59,097 nt of DNA from HGM04593 sp045631205 (GTDB taxonomy: Bacteria > Bacteroidota > Bacteroidia > Bacteroidales > Bacteroidaceae), in contig JAZQUI010000004.1 in NCBI GenBank assembly GCA_045631205.1, forward strand, positions 1 to 59,097, read 5' to 3'. The notes beneath the pieces were generated by a model that saw only the letters and a list, made by a program, of their open reading frames with translations, had not been told where the DNA came from and ran no database searches. Shown piece by piece: positions 44,734 to 53,579 of the stretch. The translations under genes were made by a program, and so were the position numbers. The stretch's first letter is position 1. Every line of letters starts with the position of its first letter.

Positions 44734-45723
44734 ATGAAAGAGAGTGTCATCAATACAAAAAAGAGAATTGAATATATCGACTTTATAAAGACCTTTGCAA
44801 TGTTCATTGTTACTTTTGGACATTGTGCACAAAGCCTTTCGGGTGAGGTTTTCCCGGAGAGAATAATACCAAAGGATCTCTTCATCAGCATACATATGCC
44901 GCTGTTTATGATAGCAAGCGGTTTCTTTATAAATATCGACAAAATAAGAGACAGCAAGTTTGGCGAATACATATTGGACAAGGCCAAACGTCTCATGCTG
45001 CCGCTTACTTCGTGGTACGCAATTTGGTGTCTGGTAACACAGAACAAGCCCGCAACAATAACATATACCATGATTTATTGGTATCTCTTCGCACTTTTCA
45101 TTTCACTCATTACCATAAAAATTCTTTCAACAAAAATAAAATCCAACAACGCCGTACTTGCAATAGCGGCGATATTGGTACTTCTTATACCATCCAGTGC
45201 CGTTGCTCATATAAACTTTATGTTCCCATTCTTGATTTTCGGATACATCTTGCGAAGATATATCGACAACTTGGGAACCATTACTCTTGTAATCTCGGGA
45301 GTAGCATTCCTTTTGCTATACCAGATATGGGATATTTCACACACCGTATACCAAGCACCTTTACTCATAAAGAAGATAGACTTGCCAATGATTTACTCCT
45401 TCCTGTTGCGATTCCTTATTGGAACAACAGGCTCAACATTTATATTCATTTTGGCAAAGAAACTCAACAACAGCAGTTTAATTAAAATGGGCGCACAGTT
45501 CGGGCAATACACCATTGGGTTCTATACAATGACAACCATTCTGAATGCGATTACATTAAATGCACTTAATCATATAGGTTTTCACATAACAAACCCCATT
45601 ATGTTGGAATTGGCATCCATACTCCTAACCTTTGTGGAAATGTATGTAATCTACATATTCTCAAAAACCATAAAGCCTTATCGCATATTGTCGTTGATAC
45701 TATTGGGAGAGGATAAGAAATAA
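44734..45723 (+). CDS. Acyltransferase 3 family membrane protein
   Basis: A 329-aa membrane protein with about ten hydrophobic helices. The start RIEYIDFIKTFAMFIVTFGHCAQ matches the acyltransferase 3 family, which O-acetylates polysaccharides and other envelope molecules; the GH motif holds the family's key histidine. It is visibly richer in A/T and in Ile, Asn and Lys codons than the flanking genes. The next gene is a second acyltransferase, 36 nt on, so the pair may modify a surface glycan. Confidence 0.88.
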   Translation: MKESVINTKKRIEYIDFIKTFAMFIVTFGHCAQSLSGEVFPERIIPKDLFISIHMPLFMIASGFFINIDKIRDSKFGEYILDKAKRLMLPLTSWYAIWCLVTQNKPATITYTMIYWYLFALFISLITIKILSTKIKSNNAVLAIAAILVLLIPSSAVAHINFMFPFLIFGYILRRYIDNLGTITLVISGVAFLLLYQIWDISHTVYQAPLLIKKIDLPMIYSFLLRFLIGTTGSTFIFILAKKLNNSSLIKMGAQFGQYTIGFYTMTTILNAITLNALNHIGFHITNPIMLELASILLTFVEMYVIYIFSKTIKPYRILSLILLGEDKK

Positions 45724-45759
45724 TTACAGAAAAGACAAACTGCATATAATCGCACAATT

Positions 45760-46536
45760 ATGGCAAGCATTTGGAAAAAATTATTCAGCAAAGACGAGTT
45801 GGACTCTTTTGCAGACATATCTACTTTCTTCTGGCATATAAATTGGCTCAAAACATTTTACATAAACCTTAGAGCCCTACCATTGAAACAAGCCATTAAA
45901 CTACCTATTTTGGTCGCTTGGAACACCAAAATAATAAATATCGGCAAGATTATCATTTCCAGGAATTTACACACTGGCATGCTTTCAATAGGTGTGAAAA
46001 AGATTGTTGCCTGGGAAACTAATGACGAAAAAACAATCTTCAACAATAATGGTACCGTTATCATAGGCGGAAAAGTAAAACTGCACCCAGGTGTAAAATT
46101 CATTTTGCTGCACGGAGCAACAATCTCCGTAGGTAACCACGTTGGTTTTGGAGCAAATACAAAAGTTATATGTTATAAATCCATTACCATCGGCGACGAC
46201 TTCCGTTGTTCCTGGAACTCACAATTGTTCGATACAGATTTCCATTTCCTACACAACATAACCGAGCAGAAATATTACCCCCGCACAAAACCAATAAAGA
46301 TTGGTAATGATGTATTTGTCGGCAACGGCTCGACAATAGCAAAAGGTACTATAATCCCGAACGGTTGCGTAATTTCGTGCATATCAAAAGTTAGCGGGGA
46401 TTTTACCAAACACGGTGAACATCTTTTAATTTCGGGAAACCCTGCAACAGTGGTAAAAACCGGAATAGGAATAACAAACGGATGGTATCTGAGAGAGGAA
46501 TATGAGGTTGCACTAAAAGTGGAATCAACCATTTAA
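45760..46536 (+). CDS. Hexapeptide-repeat (LbH) acyltransferase
   Basis: A 258-aa protein with left-handed beta-helix hexapeptide repeats (for example ISVGNHVGFGANTKVICYKSITIGDDF and IKIGNDVFVGNGSTIAKGTIIPNGCVI), as in WbbJ- and NodL-like acetyltransferases that act on sugars. The N-terminal 60 residues are not hexapeptide repeats. Like its neighbour it is AT-rich. The acceptor is unknown, but a polysaccharide or lipid-linked sugar is likely. Confidence 0.9.
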   Translation: MASIWKKLFSKDELDSFADISTFFWHINWLKTFYINLRALPLKQAIKLPILVAWNTKIINIGKIIISRNLHTGMLSIGVKKIVAWETNDEKTIFNNNGTVIIGGKVKLHPGVKFILLHGATISVGNHVGFGANTKVICYKSITIGDDFRCSWNSQLFDTDFHFLHNITEQKYYPRTKPIKIGNDVFVGNGSTIAKGTIIPNGCVISCISKVSGDFTKHGEHLLISGNPATVVKTGIGITNGWYLREEYEVALKVESTI

Positions 46537-46617
46537 TCCCAGTAACAACATTTTGGTTAGCTATATATCTGGGCATGTTCCAAGATTATATCAGCACTAA
46601 CCATTTTCTATGTTTTT

Positions 46618-46648
46618 TTTGCCAATTGCAACAAAAATAATAACTTTG
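46618..46648 (+). promoter_or_regulatory. Promoter of thrA
   Basis: TTTG (46618-46621), a 19-nt spacer and TAACTTTG (46641-46648) form a good -33/-7 pair, giving a leader of about 65 nt. Confidence 0.65.
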
Positions 46649-46664
46649 CAGTTTCAACGAAACG

Positions 46665-46686
46665 CAGAGTGTTTTTATACACTCTG
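46665..46686 (+). promoter_or_regulatory. Leader hairpin upstream of thrA
   Basis: CAGAGTG (46665-46671) and CACTCTG (46680-46686) form a 7-bp stem with an 8-nt loop in the predicted thrA leader. There is no U-run, so it is not a terminator as it stands; its role is unknown. Confidence 0.4.
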
Positions 46687-46718
46687 TATAAACATAGCTC
46701 ATTCGAAACTAAGAGAAA

Positions 46719-49157
46719 ATGAAAGTAATGAAATTCGGCGGAACATCTGTTGGTTCCGTAAACAGCATCCTAAATTTGAAAGGCATCGTGGAAGATGCCG
46801 CAAAAAGCGAGCCCGTTATCGTTGTGGTTTCGGCTCTCGGAGGAGTTACAGACAAGCTTATAAAGATATCAAATATGGCTGTTGCCGGCGACGAGAAGTT
46901 CAACGATGAATTCCAGGCTATTGTCGCAAGGCATCACGATATGATTTATGCCATAATTACCGACGAGGAGAAGCGCACTGCACTACTTCAGGAGGTAGAT
47001 ATGCTACTCAACCAGTTGCAGAACATTTACCTTGGTTTGTCGCTCATAAACAACACAACACCCAAAACAGAAGCCACCATAGTAAGCTATGGTGAACGAC
47101 TCTCGAGCCGTATTGTAACTGCACTCATCGATGGAGCAGTGCGTTTCAACTCACGCAAATATATAAAGACCGAGACTAAACATCACAAATACATCCTCGC
47201 AGACGAGGCCACAGACAAACTCATACACGAGTACTTCGCAACCAACGAAGAGAGAATTGTGGTTGCGCCCGGATTTATCTCTTCAGATGTGGATAGCGGC
47301 GAGACAACCAACCTTGGTCGAGGAGGTTCCGACTACACAGCAGCCATACTTGCAGCATCACTTAAAGCCAATATGCTCGAAATATGGACCGATGTTGATG
47401 GCTTCATGACTGCCGACCCCCGAGTTATAAACTCGGCATACACTATCGACAGCCTGAGCTATGTGGAGGCGACCGAGCTCTGCAACTTCGGCGCAAAAGT
47501 GGTATATCCCCCCACTATTTACCCCGTATTCAAAGCAAACATACCTATAAAGATACGCAACACCTTCAACCCCGATGGTGCCGGTACCATTATTAGTGCA
47601 GAGTGCGGAAAAAGCGAACGCATAATTAAGGGTATATCAAGCATCAGCGACACAGACCTCCTCACTGTTCAAGGATTGGGTATGGTGGGTGTTGTGGGTG
47701 TAAACCATCGCATATTCCACGCGCTTGCCGATGCCGAGGTAAGTGTTTTCTTTGTAGCACAAGCTTCGTCGGAAAACAGCACATCGCTGGGTATTCGCCA
47801 CCAAGATGCAGCAAAGGCTTGCAAGGTGCTCAACGAGGAGTTCAAGAAAGAGATTGCGATGGGTATGATGGAGGCCGTAACAGCCAAAACAGACCTGTCA
47901 ACAGTTGCCATCGTGGGCGAAAACATGCGCCACACTCCTGGTATCATCGGTAAGTTGTTCCAGACACTCGGCCGCAATGGTATCAACGTGGTAGCCTGCG
48001 CACAAGGTGCACAAGAGACAAACGTCTCGTTCGTTGTAACAGACGAGCAATTGCGTAAAACACTCAATGTTATACACGACTCTTTCTTCCTTTCAGAATA
48101 CAAGGTTCTCAACCTCTTTATTTGCGGTATCGGTACAGTGGGCAGCAGCCTTATAGAACAGATTGCATCGCAGCAGGATACTTTGAAGAAAGAGCACGGC
48201 TTGCAGTTGAACATTGTAGGTATCGCCAACAGCCGCCACGCGATATTCGACCGTGAGGGACTCGACCTCACCAACTATCGCGAGGCCCTTGCCGCAAGCA
48301 AAGAGAGCGACATCTACAAATTGCGCGAAGAGATTATTGATATGAACATCTTCAACTCCGTATTTGTGGATTGTACTGCAAACGGCGAGGTTGCATCGCT
48401 CTACCCCGCACTGTTGTCGCACAACATCTCTGTGGTGGCAGCAAACAAGATTGCAGCATCGAGCGACTATGCAACATATAGCGAGCTTAAACACATTGCC
48501 CGCCAGCGTAACATAAAATACCTCTTTGAGACAAACGTAGGTGCCGGCCTTCCTGTGATAAGCACTATAAACGACCTTATTAACAGCGGTGACAAGATTC
48601 TCAAAATAGAGGCGGTGCTCAGCGGAACTCTAAACTTCATATTCAACGTATTGAGCAAGGATATACCTATGAGCGAGGCTGTGCGTTTGGCAAAAGAGAA
48701 AGGATACAGCGAACCCGACCCTCGTATCGACCTCTGCGGAAAGGATGTTATACGCAAACTTGTTATCCTTGCCCGCGAAGCCGGTTACACCATTGAGCAG
48801 GAGGATGTGGAGGCCAACCTCTTTATCCCCAACGAGCTCTTCGAAGGCTCACAGGAAAACTTCTGGGCGAAACTCCCCGAACTCGATGCCAAATTCGAGG
48901 AGGAACGCAAAGTATTGGAGGCCGAGGATATGCATTGGCGTTTTATTGCAAAGTTCGAGAACGGCAAAGGCGGCGTATCGTTGTGTAAAGTTGATTCAAA
49001 GCACCCCTTCTACAACCTCGAGGGAAGCAACAACATCATTATGCTCACCACCGAGCGTTACAAAGAGTACCCAATGCTCATAAAGGGTTACGGTGCAGGT
49101 GCAAGCGTAACAGCTGCCGGTGTATTTGCCGACATTATGCGCATCGCAAACGTCTAA
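46719..49157 (+). CDS. thrA: Bifunctional aspartate kinase/homoserine dehydrogenase I
   Basis: An 812-aa fusion enzyme catalysing the first and third steps from aspartate to homoserine. Aspartate kinase at about 1-285 (MKVMKFGGTSVGS, then GRGGSDYTAA), tandem ACT-type regulatory domains at about 310-455 (LLTVQGLGMVGVVG, VAIVGENMRHTPGI), and homoserine dehydrogenase at about 460-812 (LFICGIGTVGSSLI, VAANKIA, GYSEPDPRIDL). Length matches E. coli ThrA (820 aa). Homoserine from here would feed MetA encoded at 37 kb. Confidence 0.97.
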   Translation: MKVMKFGGTSVGSVNSILNLKGIVEDAAKSEPVIVVVSALGGVTDKLIKISNMAVAGDEKFNDEFQAIVARHHDMIYAIITDEEKRTALLQEVDMLLNQLQNIYLGLSLINNTTPKTEATIVSYGERLSSRIVTALIDGAVRFNSRKYIKTETKHHKYILADEATDKLIHEYFATNEERIVVAPGFISSDVDSGETTNLGRGGSDYTAAILAASLKANMLEIWTDVDGFMTADPRVINSAYTIDSLSYVEATELCNFGAKVVYPPTIYPVFKANIPIKIRNTFNPDGAGTIISAECGKSERIIKGISSISDTDLLTVQGLGMVGVVGVNHRIFHALADAEVSVFFVAQASSENSTSLGIRHQDAAKACKVLNEEFKKEIAMGMMEAVTAKTDLSTVAIVGENMRHTPGIIGKLFQTLGRNGINVVACAQGAQETNVSFVVTDEQLRKTLNVIHDSFFLSEYKVLNLFICGIGTVGSSLIEQIASQQDTLKKEHGLQLNIVGIANSRHAIFDREGLDLTNYREALAASKESDIYKLREEIIDMNIFNSVFVDCTANGEVASLYPALLSHNISVVAANKIAASSDYATYSELKHIARQRNIKYLFETNVGAGLPVISTINDLINSGDKILKIEAVLSGTLNFIFNVLSKDIPMSEAVRLAKEKGYSEPDPRIDLCGKDVIRKLVILAREAGYTIEQEDVEANLFIPNELFEGSQENFWAKLPELDAKFEEERKVLEAEDMHWRFIAKFENGKGGVSLCKVDSKHPFYNLEGSNNIIMLTTERYKEYPMLIKGYGAGASVTAAGVFADIMRIANV

Positions 49158-49180
49158 AAAACATCGCAAACTATTTATAG

Positions 49181-49214
49181 ACAACAAGAGTCACCTGCAG
49201 GTGACTCTTGTTGT
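49181..49214. terminator. Perfect palindrome between thrA and DUF3108 gene
   Basis: A 34-bp perfect palindrome centred on CCTGCAGG lies between convergent genes and is expected to act as a terminator for both, though the flanking T-run is only TTGTTGTTG. Confidence 0.75.
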
Positions 49215-49225
49215 TGTGTATAACG

Positions 49226-50041
49226 TTATTTCTTCAACGGCAACAAAGGATACAACAACCCTTTCCTCGATGAAAGCCGAGCTTTTGCCGTGCCAAAATT
49301 AAGAACAAAGTCAATGAGAATAGGCAAATGGTTATCGTCGTTGGTAACAAAGAAGTTTACTATAGTACGCTCCTTCTTGTTTGCATCGAGCTCCACAAGA
49401 GATATTTCGAGGCACTCATAGTCGAACCCGTCATCGGCCGTTATCCTGGTGACACCACGATAGACAAGACGTTGTTCTTCGAGCCTTTTACCACTTGCAA
49501 CAGTGTAAGAGAGACGTTGCCCTGGCTTGAAAGATGAGAAATCAAATGTACGCGCATAAGCAAGCAAACTCATCATATCGTAAACAGCAACATTGCAAGT
49601 ATCGTTTCTAAATACGCGCAACTGCCCATCGCGCTTGTATAATTGCAATAGGTTTGTGAGACCGCCGGGCAAATAATTATATTTCACCTCATTTAAATAT
49701 ACGTGACTACCCTGTACCGACGATTTGCGATAGTAAAGAGGACGCACATCTTCGGGAGTGAAAATTGTTGTCAACGTGTCACGCATCTTAAAAAAGGCAT
49801 CGGCCTTTTCGTTGGTGGAGCTCACCAGCGACATATATTGCGCCTTGCGGTTATTGTATATAGTATCGCGAATTACCAGTTTCGCTCCACCTGCACGAAC
49901 CCACACAAACTTCCAGTTAAAGTAAAAAGCACACTCAAGAGTTTCACCCGACTTATAAACGGGTTTTCTCTTTATCTCACCCGCCGATACCGAAAAGGTG
50001 AAGAGTAAAAACGAAAGCGCAATTACCAACGAGCGTGCCAT
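49226..50041 (-). CDS. DUF3108 domain exported protein
   Basis: A 271-aa protein with a signal peptide (1-20, SVSAG) and a beta-rich body (ETLECAFYFNWKFVWVRAGGAKLVI, LITDEKKERTIVNF-like segments) typical of DUF3108, a periplasmic or outer-membrane-associated family of unknown function. It is the last gene of the GH3 - Ig-like lipoprotein - DUF3108 unit; the gap to the lipoprotein gene is 5 nt. Confidence 0.85.
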   Translation of the reverse strand: MARSLVIALSFLLFTFSVSAGEIKRKPVYKSGETLECAFYFNWKFVWVRAGGAKLVIRDTIYNNRKAQYMSLVSSTNEKADAFFKMRDTLTTIFTPEDVRPLYYRKSSVQGSHVYLNEVKYNYLPGGLTNLLQLYKRDGQLRVFRNDTCNVAVYDMMSLLAYARTFDFSSFKPGQRLSYTVASGKRLEEQRLVYRGVTRITADDGFDYECLEISLVELDANKKERTIVNFFVTNDDNHLPILIDFVLNFGTAKARLSSRKGLLYPLLPLKK

Positions 50042-50046
50042 ATTCC

Positions 50047-51981
50047 TTATTTAAATTGACGCATTAAATTACGACTCACTTTAACCTTCTCAACATCGGG
50101 CTTCTGCTTTGTAACCTCAAGCGGTTTCTGCGTTTCAAGAGGAGCCTTTATATTCCAGTCGTCCTGCTGATACTCAAAGTAGGCGCGTAAATCGAGAACA
50201 CGAGGATAATAATATACCTCTTCGGGTTGCAATTTATCTTCAAAAGAGCCTGTATCCCACTCGCCATTTCTGTTCTTGTCCATATAAAGGCATAGAGAAT
50301 ACTTGCCCGGCTTTATAAAGTAGAAAGAACATTTATTATTCTTGGTACGCTGTTCATCGACCACTTTGTCATCAGAAGCAATAAGGCGCACAACAGCATC
50401 GTTACCGGTGTGGGGGATATCAAGATAGAGCACGGCATATGAATCCAGCGAACGGAATCTCATATTCTGCTCATATTCTTCCGAAACGCCGCCATAAAGT
50501 CCTTTGAAAGCTGCCGAATCTATTTTCAGATAATAGTTCTGTTCGGGACGCCACTCGGCATAAACAAAATACTTTCTTATATTCTTATCGCTCTGGCGGA
50601 AGACAAACGGCATGGGAGTATGTACCGAATCTACAACCACAGACAAATGTATGGCCGATGTATCAATTACGGCAAGAGGCTCTTCGAAATTCAGTTCCAA
50701 CTCCTTATTGAAATCCATAAGTGAACCGGCAGTGGTTTTGACATCAAGTACAGGAGTGGGAGGTATATACACGGGAGGATTTTCCTCATCATAGTCAGCA
50801 AGTTTCTTTGCTTCTTTGAGGAAACGTTTTTCGGCCTTCTCTCGTTGCTCGGCTTCGAGTTTCAACACCGTTTCACGGCGCATTTTTGAAGAGATGTAAA
50901 GAGTATCGGTACGCGGTATCTCATTCAACATAGAGTCGAGCACGTTATATGTGACCACCATCTTTAATGTGTCCATATTATAGACCGTGGAATCCTTGAA
51001 CCAATAACGCAGAGTATCGCGGGTAGCATTGGCCTCCAATACATAAGCATCTTTAGCATCAAAGTTAAGTCCCTCTATCAAAGGAAGTTCTTTATTTGGC
51101 GCAGCATAATACATAGTGAAATTACTATGTTCCTTGCGAGGATACTTCACAAGATATTGAGTAAAGAAATCCTCTTTGAACGCACGCAGAACAATATCCT
51201 CTGTTCCATAGCGGGTGTATTCAACCGCACGAATCGAGTCTATGGTTTCAGCATCGCGCCAAATGGTGTCGTAGCGCACTGCGCGTGTTGCCGCAGATGA
51301 GACTTCGGTCTCCATAAAAGCAACAATCTCACTCTTCTGGTCGAAAAGGTAGTTACCATTTGACTCGGAGAGAGCATAGACACGATATTTTCCCGGAGCC
51401 ATACCTTTTATGGTAAAACGGCCACGACTGTCGGTACGTGAAACCCTGTCGAAAGGCTTTTTTGTAAATGCAGAGTCATCAAGCAAAGAATGCACACCAA
51501 CCATAATACCTTTTATTGGTTCAAGGTCACGGGCATTGAGAACAGTTCCCGAGATACCAAGCGTATCGACCACTGCACCAGTTGAAAAGACATATGCAAA
51601 TCCCTCAAGAGGAATACCCTCGTTGTTATCGACTATTGCATCGTTAAAATCAATGGAGTATGTAGTGTTGGGGATGAGCGTATCCTCGAGTTGAACAATG
51701 ACACGCTTGCCGTTATACTTTATTTGAGGCTGCTCCTGTTGAGGAGGAGAAATTATCACCTTCTCAAAAGCATTCTGCAAGCGTATATTCTCGTTAAATT
51801 CCATAACGATTTTCTTATCGCTCACATTAAGCGCGTTCTGCAGAGGAAAGCCACCGATATATACCGGTGGATCCTCATCATAGGGGCCGCCGTCGGGTGT
51901 TCCCATACTTGCGCAACCCGCAAGCATACCCACTACCGAAAGCGAAAATATCATCTCTTTTATCGACATATTCTTAAGCAT
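50047..51981 (-). CDS. Ig-like domain lipoprotein of Bacteroidota
   Basis: A 644-aa lipoprotein (lipobox LAGC, Cys 23). An N-terminal SbsA-type Ig-like domain follows (about 40-130, ALNVSDKKIVMEFNE, TYSIDFNDAIVDN, YVFSTG). Next comes a carboxypeptidase-regulatory-like beta domain (about 140-220, MAPGKYRVYALSE), then more beta-rich sequence and a basic C-terminus. No enzymatic motif is seen. The ATG overlaps the GH3 stop by 8 nt; an internal ATG at 51969 would also give a normal signal peptide. Confidence 0.82.
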   Translation of the reverse strand: MLKNMSIKEMIFSLSVVGMLAGCASMGTPDGGPYDEDPPVYIGGFPLQNALNVSDKKIVMEFNENIRLQNAFEKVIISPPQQEQPQIKYNGKRVIVQLEDTLIPNTTYSIDFNDAIVDNNEGIPLEGFAYVFSTGAVVDTLGISGTVLNARDLEPIKGIMVGVHSLLDDSAFTKKPFDRVSRTDSRGRFTIKGMAPGKYRVYALSESNGNYLFDQKSEIVAFMETEVSSAATRAVRYDTIWRDAETIDSIRAVEYTRYGTEDIVLRAFKEDFFTQYLVKYPRKEHSNFTMYYAAPNKELPLIEGLNFDAKDAYVLEANATRDTLRYWFKDSTVYNMDTLKMVVTYNVLDSMLNEIPRTDTLYISSKMRRETVLKLEAEQREKAEKRFLKEAKKLADYDEENPPVYIPPTPVLDVKTTAGSLMDFNKELELNFEEPLAVIDTSAIHLSVVVDSVHTPMPFVFRQSDKNIRKYFVYAEWRPEQNYYLKIDSAAFKGLYGGVSEEYEQNMRFRSLDSYAVLYLDIPHTGNDAVVRLIASDDKVVDEQRTKNNKCSFYFIKPGKYSLCLYMDKNRNGEWDTGSFEDKLQPEEVYYYPRVLDLRAYFEYQQDDWNIKAPLETQKPLEVTKQKPDVEKVKVSRNLMRQFK

Positions 51982-53482
51982 TAAATGACATCATATCCTC
52001 AATATATTGACGACTGTTGCTCAAACGTGGAACCTTATGCTGGCCACCCAACTTTCCTTTACTCTTAAGCCAATCGTTAAAGAGGTTCTTGCGTGCAACA
52101 ACTATTTCCAAAGGCTGCAAGGTAATATTCTTGTATCTCTTTGCCTCGTAGTCGGAATTTATCTGCTGCAAGGTTGTGTCAAGAATTTCGGCAAAACGCT
52201 CAATTGAATCGGGCTCCTTGGAGAACTCAATGAGCCACTGGTGACGACATTGGGCATTAGCATCCATAAACACAGGGGCTGCTGTATATTCTGACACCTG
52301 CGCGCCGGTCTCTTCACAAGCCTTCTTCAATCCCTTCTCGGCATTGTCAACGATAAGTTCCTCACCGAAAGCATTTATAAAATGCTTGGTACGACCCGAA
52401 ATTACAATCTTATAGGGATCCTTGCTCATAAAGCGTACTGTATCACCGATCATATAACGCCACAGACCGCAAGAGGTGCTTATAAGCATCGCATAGTTCT
52501 TGCCCACCTCAACTTCCCAAAGAGGAAGTACGCGGGGATTGGGAGAATCTATATCCTCGAAAGGTATAAACTCGTAGAATACATCGTAGTCAATCATCAA
52601 CAACATTGCAGAATCGGTGGGGTCGTTCTGTATGCCGAAGAAGCCCTCGCTGGCATTATATGTCTCCATATATTTCATATCGGGCTTGCGTATAAGCTGG
52701 AGATACTGCTCGCGGTAAGGTGTGAAGGCAACACCACCGTGGAAGAAGACCTCAAGATTTGGCCATAGCTCCTCGACACTGTTTTTACCTGTTATTTCGA
52801 GCATATGTTTAAGCACTGCCATCATCCACGAGGGCACACCAGAGAGATTGGTCACATTCTTGTTGAAAGTTGCACGGGCAATTTTATCCATCTTCTCCTC
52901 AAAGTCACTCAACAGGGCGATGGACTTGTCGGGCACACGCACCATATTGACAAGCGGATTGCAGTTCTCAATGAGTATCGCACTCAAATCACCAACAAGA
53001 CTACCGGGGAGGTTGTAATTTGAAGCGTGACTACCACCGAGTATAAGACCACGACCCGAGAACATACGGCTCTGGGGGTTATTGGCGAGGTAGAGTGCCA
53101 CCACATCGGCACCACCTTTATAGTGTGCGTTCTGCAAACCGGCAGGAGTTACAGGGATGAATTTACTCTTGTCGTTGGTTGTTCCCGATGATTTTGCATA
53201 CCACTTGCAGCGACCTTTCCACAGCACATCTTTCTCGCCGTGACGCATACGGTCGATATACCCTTTAAGTGTTTCATAATTCTGCACCTCCACGTTCGCC
53301 ACAAATTTTTCGTAGCTCAACGCATCGGAGTAATTATGTTTTATACCCCACTCGGTACCGGCAGCAACTGTTACCAAACGTTTCAGTACTCCGCGCTGTA
53401 TTTTTTCAGCTTCAGTGGCATACTTCTCGATTTTTCTCACTCTACCGCTAAGGAGAGCCTTCATAAGTGTTGTTTCGTTCAT
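51974..53482 (-). CDS. GH3-family adenylate-forming enzyme
   Basis: A 502-aa protein of the GH3 family (ANL-like acyl-adenylating enzymes; plant members conjugate auxin or jasmonate to amino acids). The ATP-binding motif SSGTTNDKSKFIPVT and the second motif YNASEGFFGIQ are present, and the C-terminal domain (HQWLIEFSKEP) is complete. The bacterial substrate is unknown. It heads a three-gene unit with two envelope proteins, with a -7 box at 53572. Confidence 0.9.
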   Translation of the reverse strand: MNETTLMKALLSGRVRKIEKYATEAEKIQRGVLKRLVTVAAGTEWGIKHNYSDALSYEKFVANVEVQNYETLKGYIDRMRHGEKDVLWKGRCKWYAKSSGTTNDKSKFIPVTPAGLQNAHYKGGADVVALYLANNPQSRMFSGRGLILGGSHASNYNLPGSLVGDLSAILIENCNPLVNMVRVPDKSIALLSDFEEKMDKIARATFNKNVTNLSGVPSWMMAVLKHMLEITGKNSVEELWPNLEVFFHGGVAFTPYREQYLQLIRKPDMKYMETYNASEGFFGIQNDPTDSAMLLMIDYDVFYEFIPFEDIDSPNPRVLPLWEVEVGKNYAMLISTSCGLWRYMIGDTVRFMSKDPYKIVISGRTKHFINAFGEELIVDNAEKGLKKACEETGAQVSEYTAAPVFMDANAQCRHQWLIEFSKEPDSIERFAEILDTTLQQINSDYEAKRYKNITLQPLEIVVARKNLFNDWLKSKGKLGGQHKVPRLSNSRQYIEDMMSFNA

Positions 53483-53571
53483 AATAGTGTGGTTACAGAA
53501 TGCAGCAACCGTGCTTTATATTATACGCCCTGTTCCCGAAAAGGGTTCAGACATTTTAAATTTAATCTTTA

Positions 53572-53579
53572 CAAAAATA
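53572..53579 (-). promoter_or_regulatory. -7 box for the GH3 unit
   Basis: CAAAAATA reads TATTTTTG on the minus strand, 90 nt before the GH3 ATG and immediately after the dsbD stop codon. Confidence 0.5.
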
